Assembly: GCF_003605475.1 (NCBI RefSeq) | Contig: NZ_RAHX01000001.1 | Span: 1,426,001-1,490,000, forward strand | DNA length: 64,000 nucleotides | Reading direction: 5' to 3' | Source of the DNA: Aurantiacibacter aquimixticola | GTDB lineage: Bacteria; Pseudomonadota; Alphaproteobacteria; Sphingomonadales; Sphingomonadaceae | Shown: positions 1 to 10,100 of the stretch, one piece after another | Layout: each line of letters opens with the position of its first letter | How positions within the stretch are numbered: position 1 is the stretch's first letter | Translations under genes and position numbers: made by a program | The notes under the pieces: model-generated | What the model was told of the DNA's origin: nothing | Database searches by the model: none | Seen by the model: the letters and a program-made list of their open reading frames with translations, nothing else

Positions 1-72
1 TGGAAGTCCTCTCCTGTCCGAGTGCGGGAGAGTAACGAGACGGGTCAGCTTTGCAAGCAAGCGGTGTCGCGC

Positions 73-801
73 CTAAGCGGTTACGCACTCCGGTTTGATG
101 CCAATCGCCAAAACAGGGCAACCGCCATTCCGACCGGCATCGAGACGATAGAGCAATTTGCCCATCCACGTCGTTGATGCGCCGAACTTCTTGTAAACCT
201 CATCCTTGCCCTCACGCCCGTCTTTCGTGAGCACTTTTCCGAGGCTACGAAGATAGGTGGTATCGAGAGATGAGCCGCGTGTGAGAATGATGCCGACATC
301 GATTGCCCCGGCATCGTAGAAAGCCGAGAATGCGTAAAGATCGCGATCGTATGTCTGATCCTTTGAATTCCATTCCAGATCAAGCGCGACCCGTCCATTA
401 AGAAAGTCGATCCTGTGACCGTCGAGAAACCCTTCTCGTATGTAAGAGGCGATCAAACTGTCTTTCTTCTTTGCATGGAGCAGTTTCACATGCAGGTCGG
501 CTGATATACGTGATTCTCGCCAACCAGCCGGCTCGGTGAAGAGGGTGTCTACATACGACGCAATCGGTCCTTTGCTCCCGCCCGGAGTACGGATCATCTC
601 CCGCGATATCTGAAACTGCTCTAGCGCATCGACAATTTGACCGAATTGCTCAGGAAAACTGGCCTGAAGAATGGTCGCTGCATTGCGATAACTGAAGATC
701 TCGAATTTGTTGCGAAGTTCAGGAGAAAAGATCTGCTCGATCAGCGCTCCACTGTCGGCGCCACTCCCGCCTGAGACGTCGTCCGTCATCTCACCGCTCA
801 T
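73..801 (-). CDS. BglII/BstYI-family type II restriction endonuclease
   Basis: A 242-residue protein that probably cuts double-stranded DNA at a GATC-containing palindrome. The diagnostic stretch is at residues 141-155, DLEWNSKDQTYDRDL, which resembles the core of BglII/BstYI-type nucleases. D132, D141 and E143 form a D-x8-D-x-E array compatible with a PD-(D/E)xK-like metal site. The start codon overlaps the stop of the upstream methyltransferase (ATGA), as expected for a translationally coupled restriction-modification pair. The gene is more AT-rich than its neighbours, which suggests horizontal transfer. The family assignment is from motif memory. The exact recognition sequence cannot be read from the sequence. 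Confidence 0.8.
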   Translation of the reverse strand: MSGEMTDDVSGGSGADSGALIEQIFSPELRNKFEIFSYRNAATILQASFPEQFGQIVDALEQFQISREMIRTPGGSKGPIASYVDTLFTEPAGWRESRISADLHVKLLHAKKKDSLIASYIREGFLDGHRIDFLNGRVALDLEWNSKDQTYDRDLYAFSAFYDAGAIDVGIILTRGSSLDTTYLRSLGKVLTKDGREGKDEVYKKFGASTTWMGKLLYRLDAGRNGGCPVLAIGIKPECVTA

Positions 802-1526
802 TCAGCCGCAATCGCCATCGAGTTGTGGCTGTAAGTGTCCCAAGTCGGCTTATAATCGTCGTCGGCTTGATTACCCCAAACGGTCCAGTTTTTCCGTGTT
901 CCGCGACTGAACAATTCGATACGAGGACCCCAGCTGCATTCCTCAATAATCGGATATTGCTCATCGGGTTTACGGCTGTGTTCGCGTTTGCGCGATTGGA
1001 TCATGTTCACTTGCCTGCGCCCAGGGTCTAGCGTTCGGGCATTCTTGCCACGGACACCGAAGAGAAGCACCTCTGTAACGTTGCGAAAATAGAATCCGAC
1101 ACCGCGGCCGTCCGAACCACCATCCTTGCGAATCTTGTGCCAGACTATGTTGGAAACATAGCGAAAGCCCCAAGCCTCCATCACCCGAAGTCCATCGGGA
1201 AGCAACGCATTCGGCACCCAAAGATAAAGATGAGACGGATCCGCTGATATCTCCGCCACGGGCAAATCGCAGATTTCTTCGAGCGTCATTGTCCCGTAGC
1301 GATTGAGCCGCTTATGCTCGGGAGCGACCTTCCCGGTACGGTTTTGAAACTGCCACGGTGGATCGGCCAAGATCGTGCCAAATTCCACGCCGTTGGCGAT
1401 GCGCAAAAGGTCGGAACCTGCGTCGTTCTGATTTTGGAACATATCGTGATCATGGGCGAAGCAAGAAAAACTGTCAATGTGTGCCTTTCGTTCTTCCCCC
1501 GCATAGGTGAAAGGCTGTAAAACCAT
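798..1526 (-). CDS. MT-A70 family DNA N6-adenine methyltransferase
   Basis: Predicted SAM-dependent adenine methyltransferase of the MT-A70/MunI-like group, 242 residues from the chosen start. It carries the DPPW catalytic motif at about residues 55-58, followed by the usual LYLWVPN, NIVWHKI and EVLLFGVRG blocks. Its stop overlaps the start of the BglII-like nuclease, so it is most likely the cognate protective methylase. The reading frame stays open upstream to 1748 but then runs antisense to the divergent transglutaminase-like gene, so I chose the ATG at 1526. A later ATG at 1442 is also possible, and neither has a strong Shine-Dalgarno. Base composition is AT-rich, like its partner. Confidence 0.85.
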   Translation of the reverse strand: MVLQPFTYAGEERKAHIDSFSCFAHDHDMFQNQNDAGSDLLRIANGVEFGTILADPPWQFQNRTGKVAPEHKRLNRYGTMTLEEICDLPVAEISADPSHLYLWVPNALLPDGLRVMEAWGFRYVSNIVWHKIRKDGGSDGRGVGFYFRNVTEVLLFGVRGKNARTLDPGRRQVNMIQSRKREHSRKPDEQYPIIEECSWGPRIELFSRGTRKNWTVWGNQADDDYKPTWDTYSHNSMAIAAE

Positions 1527-1584
1527 TATCGCGCAATAGCTCTGTCGCGGTGAAACAAGGGATAGCGCCAATCGTTCACCACCC

Positions 1585-2385
1585 ATGCCCATAGAGATCA
1601 CGACGAGCTTCTCGTTCCACCTCGACGAGCCGACCGACCTGCTGCTGCAGTTCCAGGCCGCCGCCCTTCCCGAGCAGACTTTGCTGGAAACCGACACCTG
1701 GCTGACCAAGGCGATGCATATCGCCAGCGTTCCGGCGCAGGATGCCATCGGGGAGCGTGTCTGGGTGCGGGCCGAGGGCGACTACCGCGTCGATTACACC
1801 GCCAGGGTGGAGGTCAATCGCATGTCGCCGGAGATCGGCAAGCTTGCCATGCTCGATCCGCACGACCTGCCGGGCGAGGCCGTGGAATACGTATTCGATT
1901 CGCGGTACTGTCAGGCCGACCGTATGCAGGCCTTCGTGGAGGATGAATTCGGCTCTTTGAAAGGCGGCGAGCGCATCGCCGCCATGCGCGACTGGATCGC
2001 CGACAATTTCACCTATGAAGCCGGACGCTCGGACGCGACCACCACCGCGCTCGACACCTTCGTGGAGCGCCACGGCATCTGCCGCGATTTCGCCCATGTG
2101 ATGATCTGCTTCGCCCGCGCCTCCACCATCCCGGCGCGCTTCGTCAGCTGCTATGCGCCGGGCGTGGAGCCACAGGACTTTCACGCCGTAGCCGAGGTGT
2201 TTCTCGAAGACGAGACGACGCCGGGCGGCGGCGCGTGGTATCTCGTCGATGCGACGGGCATGGCGGATCCGGCAAAGACCGTTAAGATCGGCATCGGGCG
2301 CGACGCTGCCGATGTCAGCTTCCTGACCAGTTTCGGCCGAGCGCGCTTCGACGGGAAGACCATCGAAGTGAGCGAAGCGGCCTGA
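1585..2385 (+). CDS. Transglutaminase-like family protein
   Basis: A 266-residue cytoplasmic protein with a transglutaminase/protease-like core. The catalytic triad is visible: C166 in HGICRDFAH, H200 in DFHAVAEV and D222 in LVDATG. The N-terminal 120 residues look like the beta-rich bacterial transglutaminase N domain. No signal peptide is present. The substrate is unknown; many bacterial members act as peptidases or peptide cyclisers rather than cross-linkers. It lies just upstream of zwf on the same strand with a gap of about 25 bp, and could share a transcript with the sugar operon, but nothing else links the functions. Confidence 0.85.
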   Translation: MPIEITTSFSFHLDEPTDLLLQFQAAALPEQTLLETDTWLTKAMHIASVPAQDAIGERVWVRAEGDYRVDYTARVEVNRMSPEIGKLAMLDPHDLPGEAVEYVFDSRYCQADRMQAFVEDEFGSLKGGERIAAMRDWIADNFTYEAGRSDATTTALDTFVERHGICRDFAHVMICFARASTIPARFVSCYAPGVEPQDFHAVAEVFLEDETTPGGGAWYLVDATGMADPAKTVKIGIGRDAADVSFLTSFGRARFDGKTIEVSEAA

Positions 2386-2410
2386 CATGGCGCCAGTGCG
2401 AGGGGACGAA

Positions 2411-3841
2411 ATGGAAAAGAAGGCCGACACGCTGATCCTGTTCGGGGCGACGGGCGACCTGTCGCAGCGCATGCTGCTGCCCTCGCTCTGCGCGCTCGAC
2501 GCGGACGATCTTCTGGCCGAAGACCTGCGCATCGTCGGCACGGCGCGTTCGGAGCTTTCGGACGGCGAATTTCGCGACATGGCGCGCAAGGCTATCGAGC
2601 AATATCTGCCCGATCACCGGCGCGGTTCGATGGCGCAGTTCCTCAATCGCCTCACCTACAGCCAGCTCGATGTGACGACGCCCGATGGCTATCGAGAGCT
2701 GGCGGACAAGGTGGGCAAGGACCGCGAGATCGCGATCTTCCTCTCCACCGCGCCCAGCCTGTTCGAGCCGACGATCAAGGGCCTTGCCGAGCACGGGCTG
2801 GCGGACAGCAATTCGCGCATCTGCCTGGAAAAGCCGCTCGGCACCGATCTGGAAAGCAGCTGCCAGATCAACGATGCCGTGGCCGCCGCCTTTCCCGAAA
2901 GCCGCATTTTCCGCATTGATCACTATCTTGGCAAGGAGACGGTGCAGAACCTTATCGCGCTGCGCTTTGCCAACATGTTCTTCGAGCCGCTGTGGAATTC
3001 CCAGCATATCGAGCATGTGCAGATCACCGTGGGGGAGACTGTCGGGCTGGAAGGCCGCGCCGATTTCTACGAGAGCGCGGGCGCGCTGCGCGACATGGTG
3101 CAAAACCATATGCTGCAATTGCTGGCGCTCGTCGCGATGGAGCCGCCGGGCAGCTTCGATGCAGGCGCGGTGCGGGACGAGAAGGTGAAGGTTCTGCGCG
3201 CGCTTCGCGAGATGGAGCCGCAGGAAAGCGTCACCGGCCAGTATCGCAAGGGCGCCGTCGATGGCCAGCCCGTCGCCGGTTATGACGAGGAACTGGGCCG
3301 CGACAGCAATGTCGAGACGTTCGTGGCGCTGAAGGCGCATATCGACAACTGGCGCTGGCAGGGCGTGCCCTTCTACCTGCGCACCGGCAAGCGGATGCCC
3401 GAGCGCGTGACCGAGATCGTCGTGCAGTTCCGCTGCGTGCCGCATTCGATCTTTCCCAACGCGCGGCTGAAGCAGAACCGCATGGTGATCGGCATCCAGC
3501 CGGAAGAGAACATCCACCTCTCCATGATGGCCAAGGTGCCCGGCATCGAGCAGGAAGGCATGACGCTGCGGCAGGTGCCGCTCGACATCACCATGCCCGA
3601 TGCCTTTACCGGCAAGCACAAGCGCATCGCCTATGAACGCCTGCTGCTCGACCTGATCGAGGGACACCAGACGCTGTTCGTGCGGCGGGACGAGGTGGAG
3701 GCGCAGTGGCGCTGGATCGACTCCATCCGCGCGGTGTGGGACAAGGAAGGCCGCGAACCCAAGACTTACGCCGCCGGCAGCTGGGGGCCGAGCAAGGCCA
3801 TCGCGCTGGCCGAACGCGACGGAGTGAGCTGGCATGACTGA
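2411..3841 (+). CDS. zwf: Glucose-6-phosphate 1-dehydrogenase
   Basis: First enzyme of the Entner-Doudoroff branch: oxidises glucose-6-phosphate to 6-phosphogluconolactone with NAD(P)+. The protein is 476 residues, normal for the family. The N-terminal nucleotide loop FGATGDL is at residues 11-17, and the substrate-binding and catalytic motif RIDHYLGKE lies near residue 170. The ATG at 2411 is preferred because the protein then begins [17 protein letters not shown] and a GAGGGGA Shine-Dalgarno lies just upstream; an in-frame ATG at 2387 is possible. It overlaps edd by 8 bp and heads the zwf-edd-glk-eda-ppc operon. No pgl (lactonase) gene lies in the operon. Confidence 0.97.
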   Translation: MEKKADTLILFGATGDLSQRMLLPSLCALDADDLLAEDLRIVGTARSELSDGEFRDMARKAIEQYLPDHRRGSMAQFLNRLTYSQLDVTTPDGYRELADKVGKDREIAIFLSTAPSLFEPTIKGLAEHGLADSNSRICLEKPLGTDLESSCQINDAVAAAFPESRIFRIDHYLGKETVQNLIALRFANMFFEPLWNSQHIEHVQITVGETVGLEGRADFYESAGALRDMVQNHMLQLLALVAMEPPGSFDAGAVRDEKVKVLRALREMEPQESVTGQYRKGAVDGQPVAGYDEELGRDSNVETFVALKAHIDNWRWQGVPFYLRTGKRMPERVTEIVVQFRCVPHSIFPNARLKQNRMVIGIQPEENIHLSMMAKVPGIEQEGMTLRQVPLDITMPDAFTGKHKRIAYERLLLDLIEGHQTLFVRRDEVEAQWRWIDSIRAVWDKEGREPKTYAAGSWGPSKAIALAERDGVSWHD

Positions 3842-5648
3842 ACTTCACCCGACACTGGCCCGCGTTACCGAGCGCATCATCGCGAAGTCGAAGGATAGCC
3901 GCGCTGCCTATCTTTCGCTGATCGAGCGGGAGATCGAAAACCGGCCCGATCGCAGCCAGGTCAGCTGTTCCAATCTCGCCCATGCCTTTGCGGGTGCGCA
4001 GGAGGACCAGGAAGCGCTCAAGACCAATGCCGGGCCGAATATCGGCGTGGTCACCGCCTATAACGACATGCTTTCGGCGCATCAGCCCTATGGCCGCTAT
4101 CCCGAGCGGCTGAAGATCTACGCCCGCGAAGTCGGCGCGACGGCGCAGGTGGCAGGCGGCACGCCGGCCATGTGCGACGGGGTTACGCAGGGCGAGACCG
4201 GCATGGAGCTATCGCTCTTTTCTCGCGATGCGATTGCGATGGCGACGGGCGTCGCGCTCAGCCATGCGATGTATGACGGCATGCTGCTGCTCGGCATTTG
4301 CGACAAGATCGTGCCGGGTTTACTTATCGGCGCGCTGCGCTTCGGCCATCTGCCCGCCGTCTTCGTGCCCAGCGGCCCGATGCCGAGCGGGATTTCAAAC
4401 AGCCAGAAGCAGAAGACGCGCCAGCTTTATGCCGAAGGCAGGGCGACGCGCGCCGAGTTGCTGGAAAGCGAGTTGGGCAGTTATCATTCGCCCGGCACCT
4501 GCACGTTCTACGGCACGGCCAATTCCAACCAGATGATGATGGAGCTGATGGGGCTGCACATTCCGGGCAGCGCCTTCATCCAGCCCGGCACGAAACTGCG
4601 CCAGGCGCTGGACCGGGCCGCTGTCCACCGCGTCACCGCGATGACGGCGGACGGCAACGATTTTCGGCCACTCGGCCATTGCGTCGACGAAAAGGCCATC
4701 GTGAATGCCATGGTCGGCCTGCTGGCGACGGGCGGCAGCACCAATCACGCGATCCACATCCCGGCATTTGCGCGGGCCGCGGGCGTGCAGGTGGACTGGA
4801 CGGACCTGTCCGAACTTTCCAGCGCCGTGCCGCTGCTGGCGCGCGTCTATCCCAACGGCTCGGGCGATGTGAACCATTTCCACGATGCGGGCGGCATGGG
4901 CTTCGTGATCCGCGAACTCGTCGATGCGGGGTTGGCTCACGGCGACGTCATGGGTGTCGGGCAGGAGCGCGGTATGGCCGAATATGGCCGCGAGCCGGGG
5001 CTGGAGGAGGATCGCCTCGTCTGGCGCGATGTCGGCCCGTCGGGCGACGACACCATGCTGAAACCCGCCGGCGACCCGTTCCAGCCCGATGGCGGCATGC
5101 GGCTGGTCGAGGGCAATCTCGGCCGTGCCTGCTTCAAGTCCTCCGCCGTGAAGAAAGACCGCTGGACGGTGGAAGCGCCGTGCCGCGTCTTCCATACGCA
5201 GAAAGCCGTGGTCGACGCCTTCAAGGCGGGCGAGCTGGACCGCGACGTCGTGGTGGTGGTCCGCTTCCAGGGGCCGCGGGCGAACGGCATGCCCGAACTT
5301 CACAGTCTCACCCCGCCCCTCGCCGTGCTGCAAGATCGCGGATACCGCGTCGCGCTCGTCACCGATGGGCGCATGTCGGGTGCGAGCGGCAAGGTGCCCG
5401 CCGCGATCCATGTCTCGCCCGAAGCGCTGGGTGGCGGACCGCTCAGCCTGTTGCAGGACGGCGATATAGTGAAGGTGTGCGCCGAAACCGGAGAGCTTTC
5501 GACCACCGCCGATCTCTCCACGCGCCAGCCCGCCGACGATCCCGGCGCCGAGATGGGCACGGGCCGCGAACTGTTCGCCATGTTCCGCCAGCTGGCGGAC
5601 GAAGCAGAGAAAGGTGGCAGCGCAATGCTCGCCACGGCAGGCCTATGA
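3834..5648 (+). CDS. edd: Phosphogluconate dehydratase
   Basis: Dehydrates 6-phosphogluconate to 2-keto-3-deoxy-6-phosphogluconate. The protein is 604 residues, typical of IlvD/Edd-family enzymes. Recognisable segments include [21 protein letters not shown], the [12 protein letters not shown] block and the C-terminal [17 protein letters not shown] motif, with cysteines placed for the iron-sulfur cluster. The start overlaps the end of zwf by 8 bp and the stop overlaps glk in an ATGA, so translation is probably coupled along the operon. With zwf and eda it completes the Entner-Doudoroff route apart from the lactonase. Confidence 0.97.
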   Translation: MTELHPTLARVTERIIAKSKDSRAAYLSLIEREIENRPDRSQVSCSNLAHAFAGAQEDQEALKTNAGPNIGVVTAYNDMLSAHQPYGRYPERLKIYAREVGATAQVAGGTPAMCDGVTQGETGMELSLFSRDAIAMATGVALSHAMYDGMLLLGICDKIVPGLLIGALRFGHLPAVFVPSGPMPSGISNSQKQKTRQLYAEGRATRAELLESELGSYHSPGTCTFYGTANSNQMMMELMGLHIPGSAFIQPGTKLRQALDRAAVHRVTAMTADGNDFRPLGHCVDEKAIVNAMVGLLATGGSTNHAIHIPAFARAAGVQVDWTDLSELSSAVPLLARVYPNGSGDVNHFHDAGGMGFVIRELVDAGLAHGDVMGVGQERGMAEYGREPGLEEDRLVWRDVGPSGDDTMLKPAGDPFQPDGGMRLVEGNLGRACFKSSAVKKDRWTVEAPCRVFHTQKAVVDAFKAGELDRDVVVVVRFQGPRANGMPELHSLTPPLAVLQDRGYRVALVTDGRMSGASGKVPAAIHVSPEALGGGPLSLLQDGDIVKVCAETGELSTTADLSTRQPADDPGAEMGTGRELFAMFRQLADEAEKGGSAMLATAGL

Positions 5649-6625
5649 CAGACATCGTTTCCGTCGATATCGGCGGCACCCATGCGCGCTTCACCATCGC
5701 CAGCTGCGGGGCGGACGGCACCATCGCGATGGATGAGCCGATCACGCTCCACACCGAAGATCACGCCAGTTTCCAGACGGCGTGGGAGGATTACCGGGAG
5801 CGCAAGGGCGGCACCCTGCCCGACGGCGTGAGCATGGCCATCGCCGGGCCGGTGGGCGGTGACGTCATCCGCTTCACCAACAATCCGTGGATCATCCGCC
5901 CGGCGCTGGTGCAGGAAAAGCTTGGCGTTTCGACCTACACCATCGTCAACGATTTCGAGGCGATCGCGCATGCCGTCGCGCGCGCGGGCGAGGACGAATT
6001 CATGCATCTGACCGGCCCGGAAGGCGCGCTGCCGCCAACCGGTCGCCTAACAGTGCTCGGCCCCGGCACCGGCCTTGGCGTCGCGCATCTCTACCGCGAG
6101 CCGGACGGCACATACCGCGTCTCCGCCACCGAAGGCGGCCATGTCGATTTCGCCCCGCTCGACCAGGTGGAGGATGCGATTCTCGCCCGTCTGCGCAAGC
6201 GTCACAATCGCGTGAGTGTGGAGCGCGTCGTCGCTGGCCCCGCCATCGTCGACATCTACGCAACGCTCGCCGCGCTCGAAGGGCGCGCCATCGCCGAGCA
6301 GGACGACGTCGCGATCTGGACCGCAGGCATGGACGGTAGTGACAGTCTCGCCGCCGCCGCGATCGACCGCTTCTGCCTTTCATTGGGCGCGGTCGCGGGA
6401 GACACCGCGCTGGCGCAGGGCGGATTTTCCGGCGTCATTATCGCGGGCGGTCTCGGCTATCGACTGCGCGATCACCTTCCAAAGTCGGGTTTCGCCGAAC
6501 GCTTCCGCGCCAAGGGCCGCTTCGAAAGCCTGATGGCGAGCATCCCGGTCAAACTCATCACCCACCCGCAGCCCGGCCTGTTCGGTGCGGCTGCCGCCTA
6601 TTTCCAGCAACACGGAGACGCATAG
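5645..6625 (+). CDS. glk: Glucokinase
   Basis: Phosphorylates glucose with ATP to feed the Entner-Doudoroff pathway. The protein is 326 residues, the size of Glk-type (non-ROK) bacterial glucokinases. Visible motifs are the N-terminal phosphate loop [10 protein letters not shown], the NDFEAIAH segment containing the catalytic Asp, [11 protein letters not shown], and the EGGHVDFAP block. The start is fixed by the ATGA overlap with edd. The stop TAG shares its last base with the GTG start of eda. A glucokinase inside the operon fits intracellular free glucose as the substrate. Confidence 0.95.
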   Translation: MTDIVSVDIGGTHARFTIASCGADGTIAMDEPITLHTEDHASFQTAWEDYRERKGGTLPDGVSMAIAGPVGGDVIRFTNNPWIIRPALVQEKLGVSTYTIVNDFEAIAHAVARAGEDEFMHLTGPEGALPPTGRLTVLGPGTGLGVAHLYREPDGTYRVSATEGGHVDFAPLDQVEDAILARLRKRHNRVSVERVVAGPAIVDIYATLAALEGRAIAEQDDVAIWTAGMDGSDSLAAAAIDRFCLSLGAVAGDTALAQGGFSGVIIAGGLGYRLRDHLPKSGFAERFRAKGRFESLMASIPVKLITHPQPGLFGAAAAYFQQHGDA

Positions 6626-7245
6626 TGAGCGCACCCACCGATATCGGATCGATCATGCGGATGGGGCCTGTCGTGCCCGTGCTCGTCGTGGAGGATGTCG
6701 GTCATGCTCGCGAGACGGCCGAAGCGCTCGTCGAAGGCGGGCTCAAGGTTCTCGAAGTGACTTTGAGAACGCCCGATGCGCTAAAGGCAATCCAGCGCAT
6801 GAACCTCGTCCCCGGCGCAGTCGTCGGCGCGGGCACCGTCACGAACGACAAGCAGCTGGGCGAGGCGCTATCGGCGGGCAGCGAGTTCATCGTTTCACCC
6901 GGCCTAACCGACAAGCTCGGCCATGCGGCAGTCAAATCCGGCGTGCCCTTCCTTCCCGGCATCGCCAATTCGGGCGACATCATGCGCGGGATGGATCTTG
7001 GCCTGAAGCATTTCAAATTCTTCCCGGCGATGGCCAATGGCGGCATTCCGGCGCTGAAAGCGCTCGCCGCGCCCTTCTTCCAGTGCAAGTTCTGCCCCAC
7101 TGGCGGCGTCTCGCCCGACAACGCGTCGGACTGGCTGGCGATGGAGCAGGTGCTTTGCGTCGGCGGTAGCTGGGCCGCGCCCGCCGGTGCCTCGCCAGAG
7201 ACAATCACCGGACTGGCGCGCGAAGCCAGCGGCCTGGCGGCATGA
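6625..7245 (+). CDS. eda: 2-keto-3-deoxy-6-phosphogluconate aldolase
   Basis: Cleaves KDPG to pyruvate and glyceraldehyde-3-phosphate. The protein is 206 residues and starts with GTG. The catalytic Glu lies in VLEVTLRTP and the Schiff-base Lys in LKHFKFFPA; a GAGTV segment and the C-terminal CPTGGVSPDNA phosphate-binding loop are also present. It overlaps glk by one base and ppc by an ATGA. All five genes from zwf to ppc abut or overlap, which strongly suggests a single transcript. Confidence 0.97.
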   Translation: MSAPTDIGSIMRMGPVVPVLVVEDVGHARETAEALVEGGLKVLEVTLRTPDALKAIQRMNLVPGAVVGAGTVTNDKQLGEALSAGSEFIVSPGLTDKLGHAAVKSGVPFLPGIANSGDIMRGMDLGLKHFKFFPAMANGGIPALKALAAPFFQCKFCPTGGVSPDNASDWLAMEQVLCVGGSWAAPAGASPETITGLAREASGLAA

Positions 7246-10016
7246 CGAGCGTCGACGATCTGACCGGGCGCCTGCGCGAACTGCACCAGCGCACGGTCGA
7301 GACACCGCTGTTCAATCCGGTTTTCCAGCTGGCACACGATCTCTCGCGCCAGCTTGAGAGCGGCGAATTGACCCTCGACGATTTCGAGAACGCGATTGCC
7401 GAACTTGAAGTCGGCGCGCTGCGCGAGCGCGCGACGCGGATCGGTTGCATGGTCGAGCCGATGGATGGCGACAGCAACACGTCCGCTCTGGCCGACGTTC
7501 TGCCTACCGACGATTATGCCGCCTTCAAGGCGCGCTGGGAGCGGCCGGACCTGCACGCCGTATTTACCGCGCACCCGACTTTTCTACTCACACCCGATCA
7601 GTCCGAAGCGGTCGCCGCGGCGGCTTCGACGGGCGCCGAGATTTCCTCCGATGTGGTGGGCGGAGAGCGCCCGCAGGTCACGCTGTCCTACGAGCATGGC
7701 CGCGCCATGCGCGCCATCGCTCACGCGCAGGACGCGCGCGATGCCATCGTATCGCAGCTTCTGTCCCACGCGCGGGATAGCTGGCCGGGCGAGTGGCAGG
7801 ACTTCGTGCCGCTACCATTCCGTTTCGCCAGCTGGGTCGGCTACGACATGGATGGCCGCACCGATATCAAGTGGCACCATTCGATTGCTTTCCGCCTGTC
7901 CGAAAAGGCCGAGCGGCTCGGCCGCTATGTCGCCAAGCTGAAGGCCGTGGACGACAACCACGAATTGCTCGGAACGCTCGGCCCGGCGCGCATTCATGCC
8001 GCCGAGATGGCCGCAGCCTTCGCCGCCGATCTGTCCGATCCGAAAAAGCTTTCGGCGGTCGCCAACCGCCTGACGGCGGACCGGCCCGAGAAACTGCTCA
8101 GCCTCGCCCCGGTGATCGATGCGCTGGAGAGCGAGGCGGGCTCCGCCGATGACGGCGCGCGGGCGGTTGCGCTGAAAACACTCGCCGCAGCGATGCGTGC
8201 CGACGGCCTCGGTATGGGCTGGATCCATTTCCGCGTGAACGCGAAGCAGCTGCACAATGCCATCCGCCGCCGGATCGATCCGGGCGGCACGCTCGATCTC
8301 GCCAGCAAAGGCGCGGTCGTTCACCTGCGCAACGCCATCGCCGATGTGAAACCCCGCCGCACGAATTTCGGCGCGCTGGCGATCGAGGCGAGCACCGCCA
8401 CCCGCCAGTTCCTCGCCATGGCGCAGATCCTTCAGCACGTGGATGCCGACGCGCCGATCCGCATGCTGATCGCCGAATGCGAAGAGCCTGCCACAGTCCT
8501 CGCCGCGCTCTATTTCGCCAAGCTGTTCGGGATAGAGGACAAGGTCGATGTCTCGCCCCTGTTCGAAACCGAAACCGCGCTGGAACATGGCGGCCGCTTC
8601 CTCGACGAATTGCTCGCCGAGGACGTCTATCGCGACTATGCGAAGAAGCGCGGGCGCGTGGCGATCCAGACGGGGTTCTCCGATGCCGGTCGCTTCGTCG
8701 GACAGGTGCCTGCAAGCCTCGCCATCGAGCGTCTGCAGGGCCGTCTGGCGGACGCGATGGAAGCGAACGGCCTCACCGATGTCGCCGCGCTCATTTTCAA
8801 CACCCATGGCGAAAGCATGGGCCGCGGCGCGCATCCGAACAATATGGCGGACCGGCTCGACTGGCCGCTTTCCCCCTGGGCCAAGCGCCGCTTCGCCCGG
8901 GCGGGCATCGCGCTGGAGCCGGAAGTCAGCTTTCAGGGCGGTGACGGCTATCTCTGGTTCGCTACGCCGGAACTGGCGCGCGCCACGCTCACCCGCATCG
9001 CCGCGCTGCATCCCAGTGTGACGGACACCGATGCGCCGACCGATCCCTTCTACCGCCGCACCGATCTCAGCCTCGATTTCTATCGCGCGATCAAGGAGCA
9101 TCAGCGCGAGCATCTGGAAAGCCGGACCTACAGCCGCGCGATCACGGCGTTTGGCCTCGGCCTGCTGAATTCGACCGGCAGCCGCGTCAGCCGCCGCCAG
9201 AGCGACCTCAATGCCGACCGAGAGATGAGCCTTCGCCAGATTCGCGCAATCCCGCACAATGCGGTGCTGCAGCAGCTCGGCTACCCGGTGAACGTCATCG
9301 CCGGGATCGGCCATGCGGCGGAAGGCAATTACGAGGAAATCGGCCAGCTGCTGACCGAAAGCCCGCGCGGGCGCGAGCTGGTGCGGCTGGTGCGCGCGGC
9401 CAATGCACTCGCCAGCGTGAAGACGGTCGCCGCTTATGGCGAGCTGTTCAATTCGGCCTATTGGGCCAGCCGCCCCTATCGCGGAACCGAGGGCCACCTT
9501 TCCGATGCCTGCGAGGCGCTGAGCGAATATCTGGTGAAGGACGACCGCGTCGGCACGTTCCGCCGCCTCGCCAGCCGGCTGCGGGTGGATGCGATGAAGC
9601 TGCATCGCCTGCTGGATCATGTGCCGGACGAAGCGCCCGTCGCCAATCGCGAGGAGAAGCGGCGGATGATCGGCGCGGCGCAGGCGCTGCGGATCGCGCT
9701 GTTCCAGGCGATGTTCATTCGCGCCGTCAGCGTGCCGATGTTCAGCCGCGCCAACGATGTGTCGCGCGACGACGTGCTGGAGATGATCTTCACCTTGCGC
9801 GTGGATGAGGCGCTGGCGCAGCTGCGGCGCGCCTATCCCACCAGTTTCCCGCGCATCGATCGCTTCGACCTCGACGCCGAGACCGACTGGCCGGACGGTG
9901 CGGACGAAGGCTACGAAGCGATCCACCGCGACTATATCGAGCCGATAGAGCGCGCCTATGCGCTCAGCCTTCGCGTCTCGACCGCCATCGCCAATATCTT
10001 CGGCGCGCATGGTTAG
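7242..10016 (+). CDS. ppc: Divergent phosphoenolpyruvate carboxylase
   Basis: Expected to add bicarbonate to PEP to make oxaloacetate, an anaplerotic step. The protein is 924 residues, normal PEPC length. The FTAHPT block with the catalytic His is at residues 108-113. GSRVSRR and ESLRxIP-like segments (near 642) and QGGDGYLWFATPELA match the family. Two catalytic loops deviate: GYSDSxKDxG is replaced by GFSDAGRFVG (near 476), and the glycine-rich HGRGGxxGRGG loop is shortened to HGESMGRGAHP (near 520). It is therefore a divergent member, and activity should not be assumed. It is translationally coupled to eda. Confidence 0.85.
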   Translation: MTSVDDLTGRLRELHQRTVETPLFNPVFQLAHDLSRQLESGELTLDDFENAIAELEVGALRERATRIGCMVEPMDGDSNTSALADVLPTDDYAAFKARWERPDLHAVFTAHPTFLLTPDQSEAVAAAASTGAEISSDVVGGERPQVTLSYEHGRAMRAIAHAQDARDAIVSQLLSHARDSWPGEWQDFVPLPFRFASWVGYDMDGRTDIKWHHSIAFRLSEKAERLGRYVAKLKAVDDNHELLGTLGPARIHAAEMAAAFAADLSDPKKLSAVANRLTADRPEKLLSLAPVIDALESEAGSADDGARAVALKTLAAAMRADGLGMGWIHFRVNAKQLHNAIRRRIDPGGTLDLASKGAVVHLRNAIADVKPRRTNFGALAIEASTATRQFLAMAQILQHVDADAPIRMLIAECEEPATVLAALYFAKLFGIEDKVDVSPLFETETALEHGGRFLDELLAEDVYRDYAKKRGRVAIQTGFSDAGRFVGQVPASLAIERLQGRLADAMEANGLTDVAALIFNTHGESMGRGAHPNNMADRLDWPLSPWAKRRFARAGIALEPEVSFQGGDGYLWFATPELARATLTRIAALHPSVTDTDAPTDPFYRRTDLSLDFYRAIKEHQREHLESRTYSRAITAFGLGLLNSTGSRVSRRQSDLNADREMSLRQIRAIPHNAVLQQLGYPVNVIAGIGHAAEGNYEEIGQLLTESPRGRELVRLVRAANALASVKTVAAYGELFNSAYWASRPYRGTEGHLSDACEALSEYLVKDDRVGTFRRLASRLRVDAMKLHRLLDHVPDEAPVANREEKRRMIGAAQALRIALFQAMFIRAVSVPMFSRANDVSRDDVLEMIFTLRVDEALAQLRRAYPTSFPRIDRFDLDAETDWPDGADEGYEAIHRDYIEPIERAYALSLRVSTAIANIFGAHG

Positions 10017-10100
10017 GATGAAGGTGGTGCGTCGTCTCGCAACGGGACGCGCGCGGCCTTGCGCCTCGCAAAGCCGCGCATCGCGACGTATACGGGCCGA

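Noticed and set aside
2315-3835. 506-codon minus-strand frame opposite zwf
   Set aside because: Antisense shadow of zwf; His/Arg/Leu-rich with no domain, and zwf is certain.
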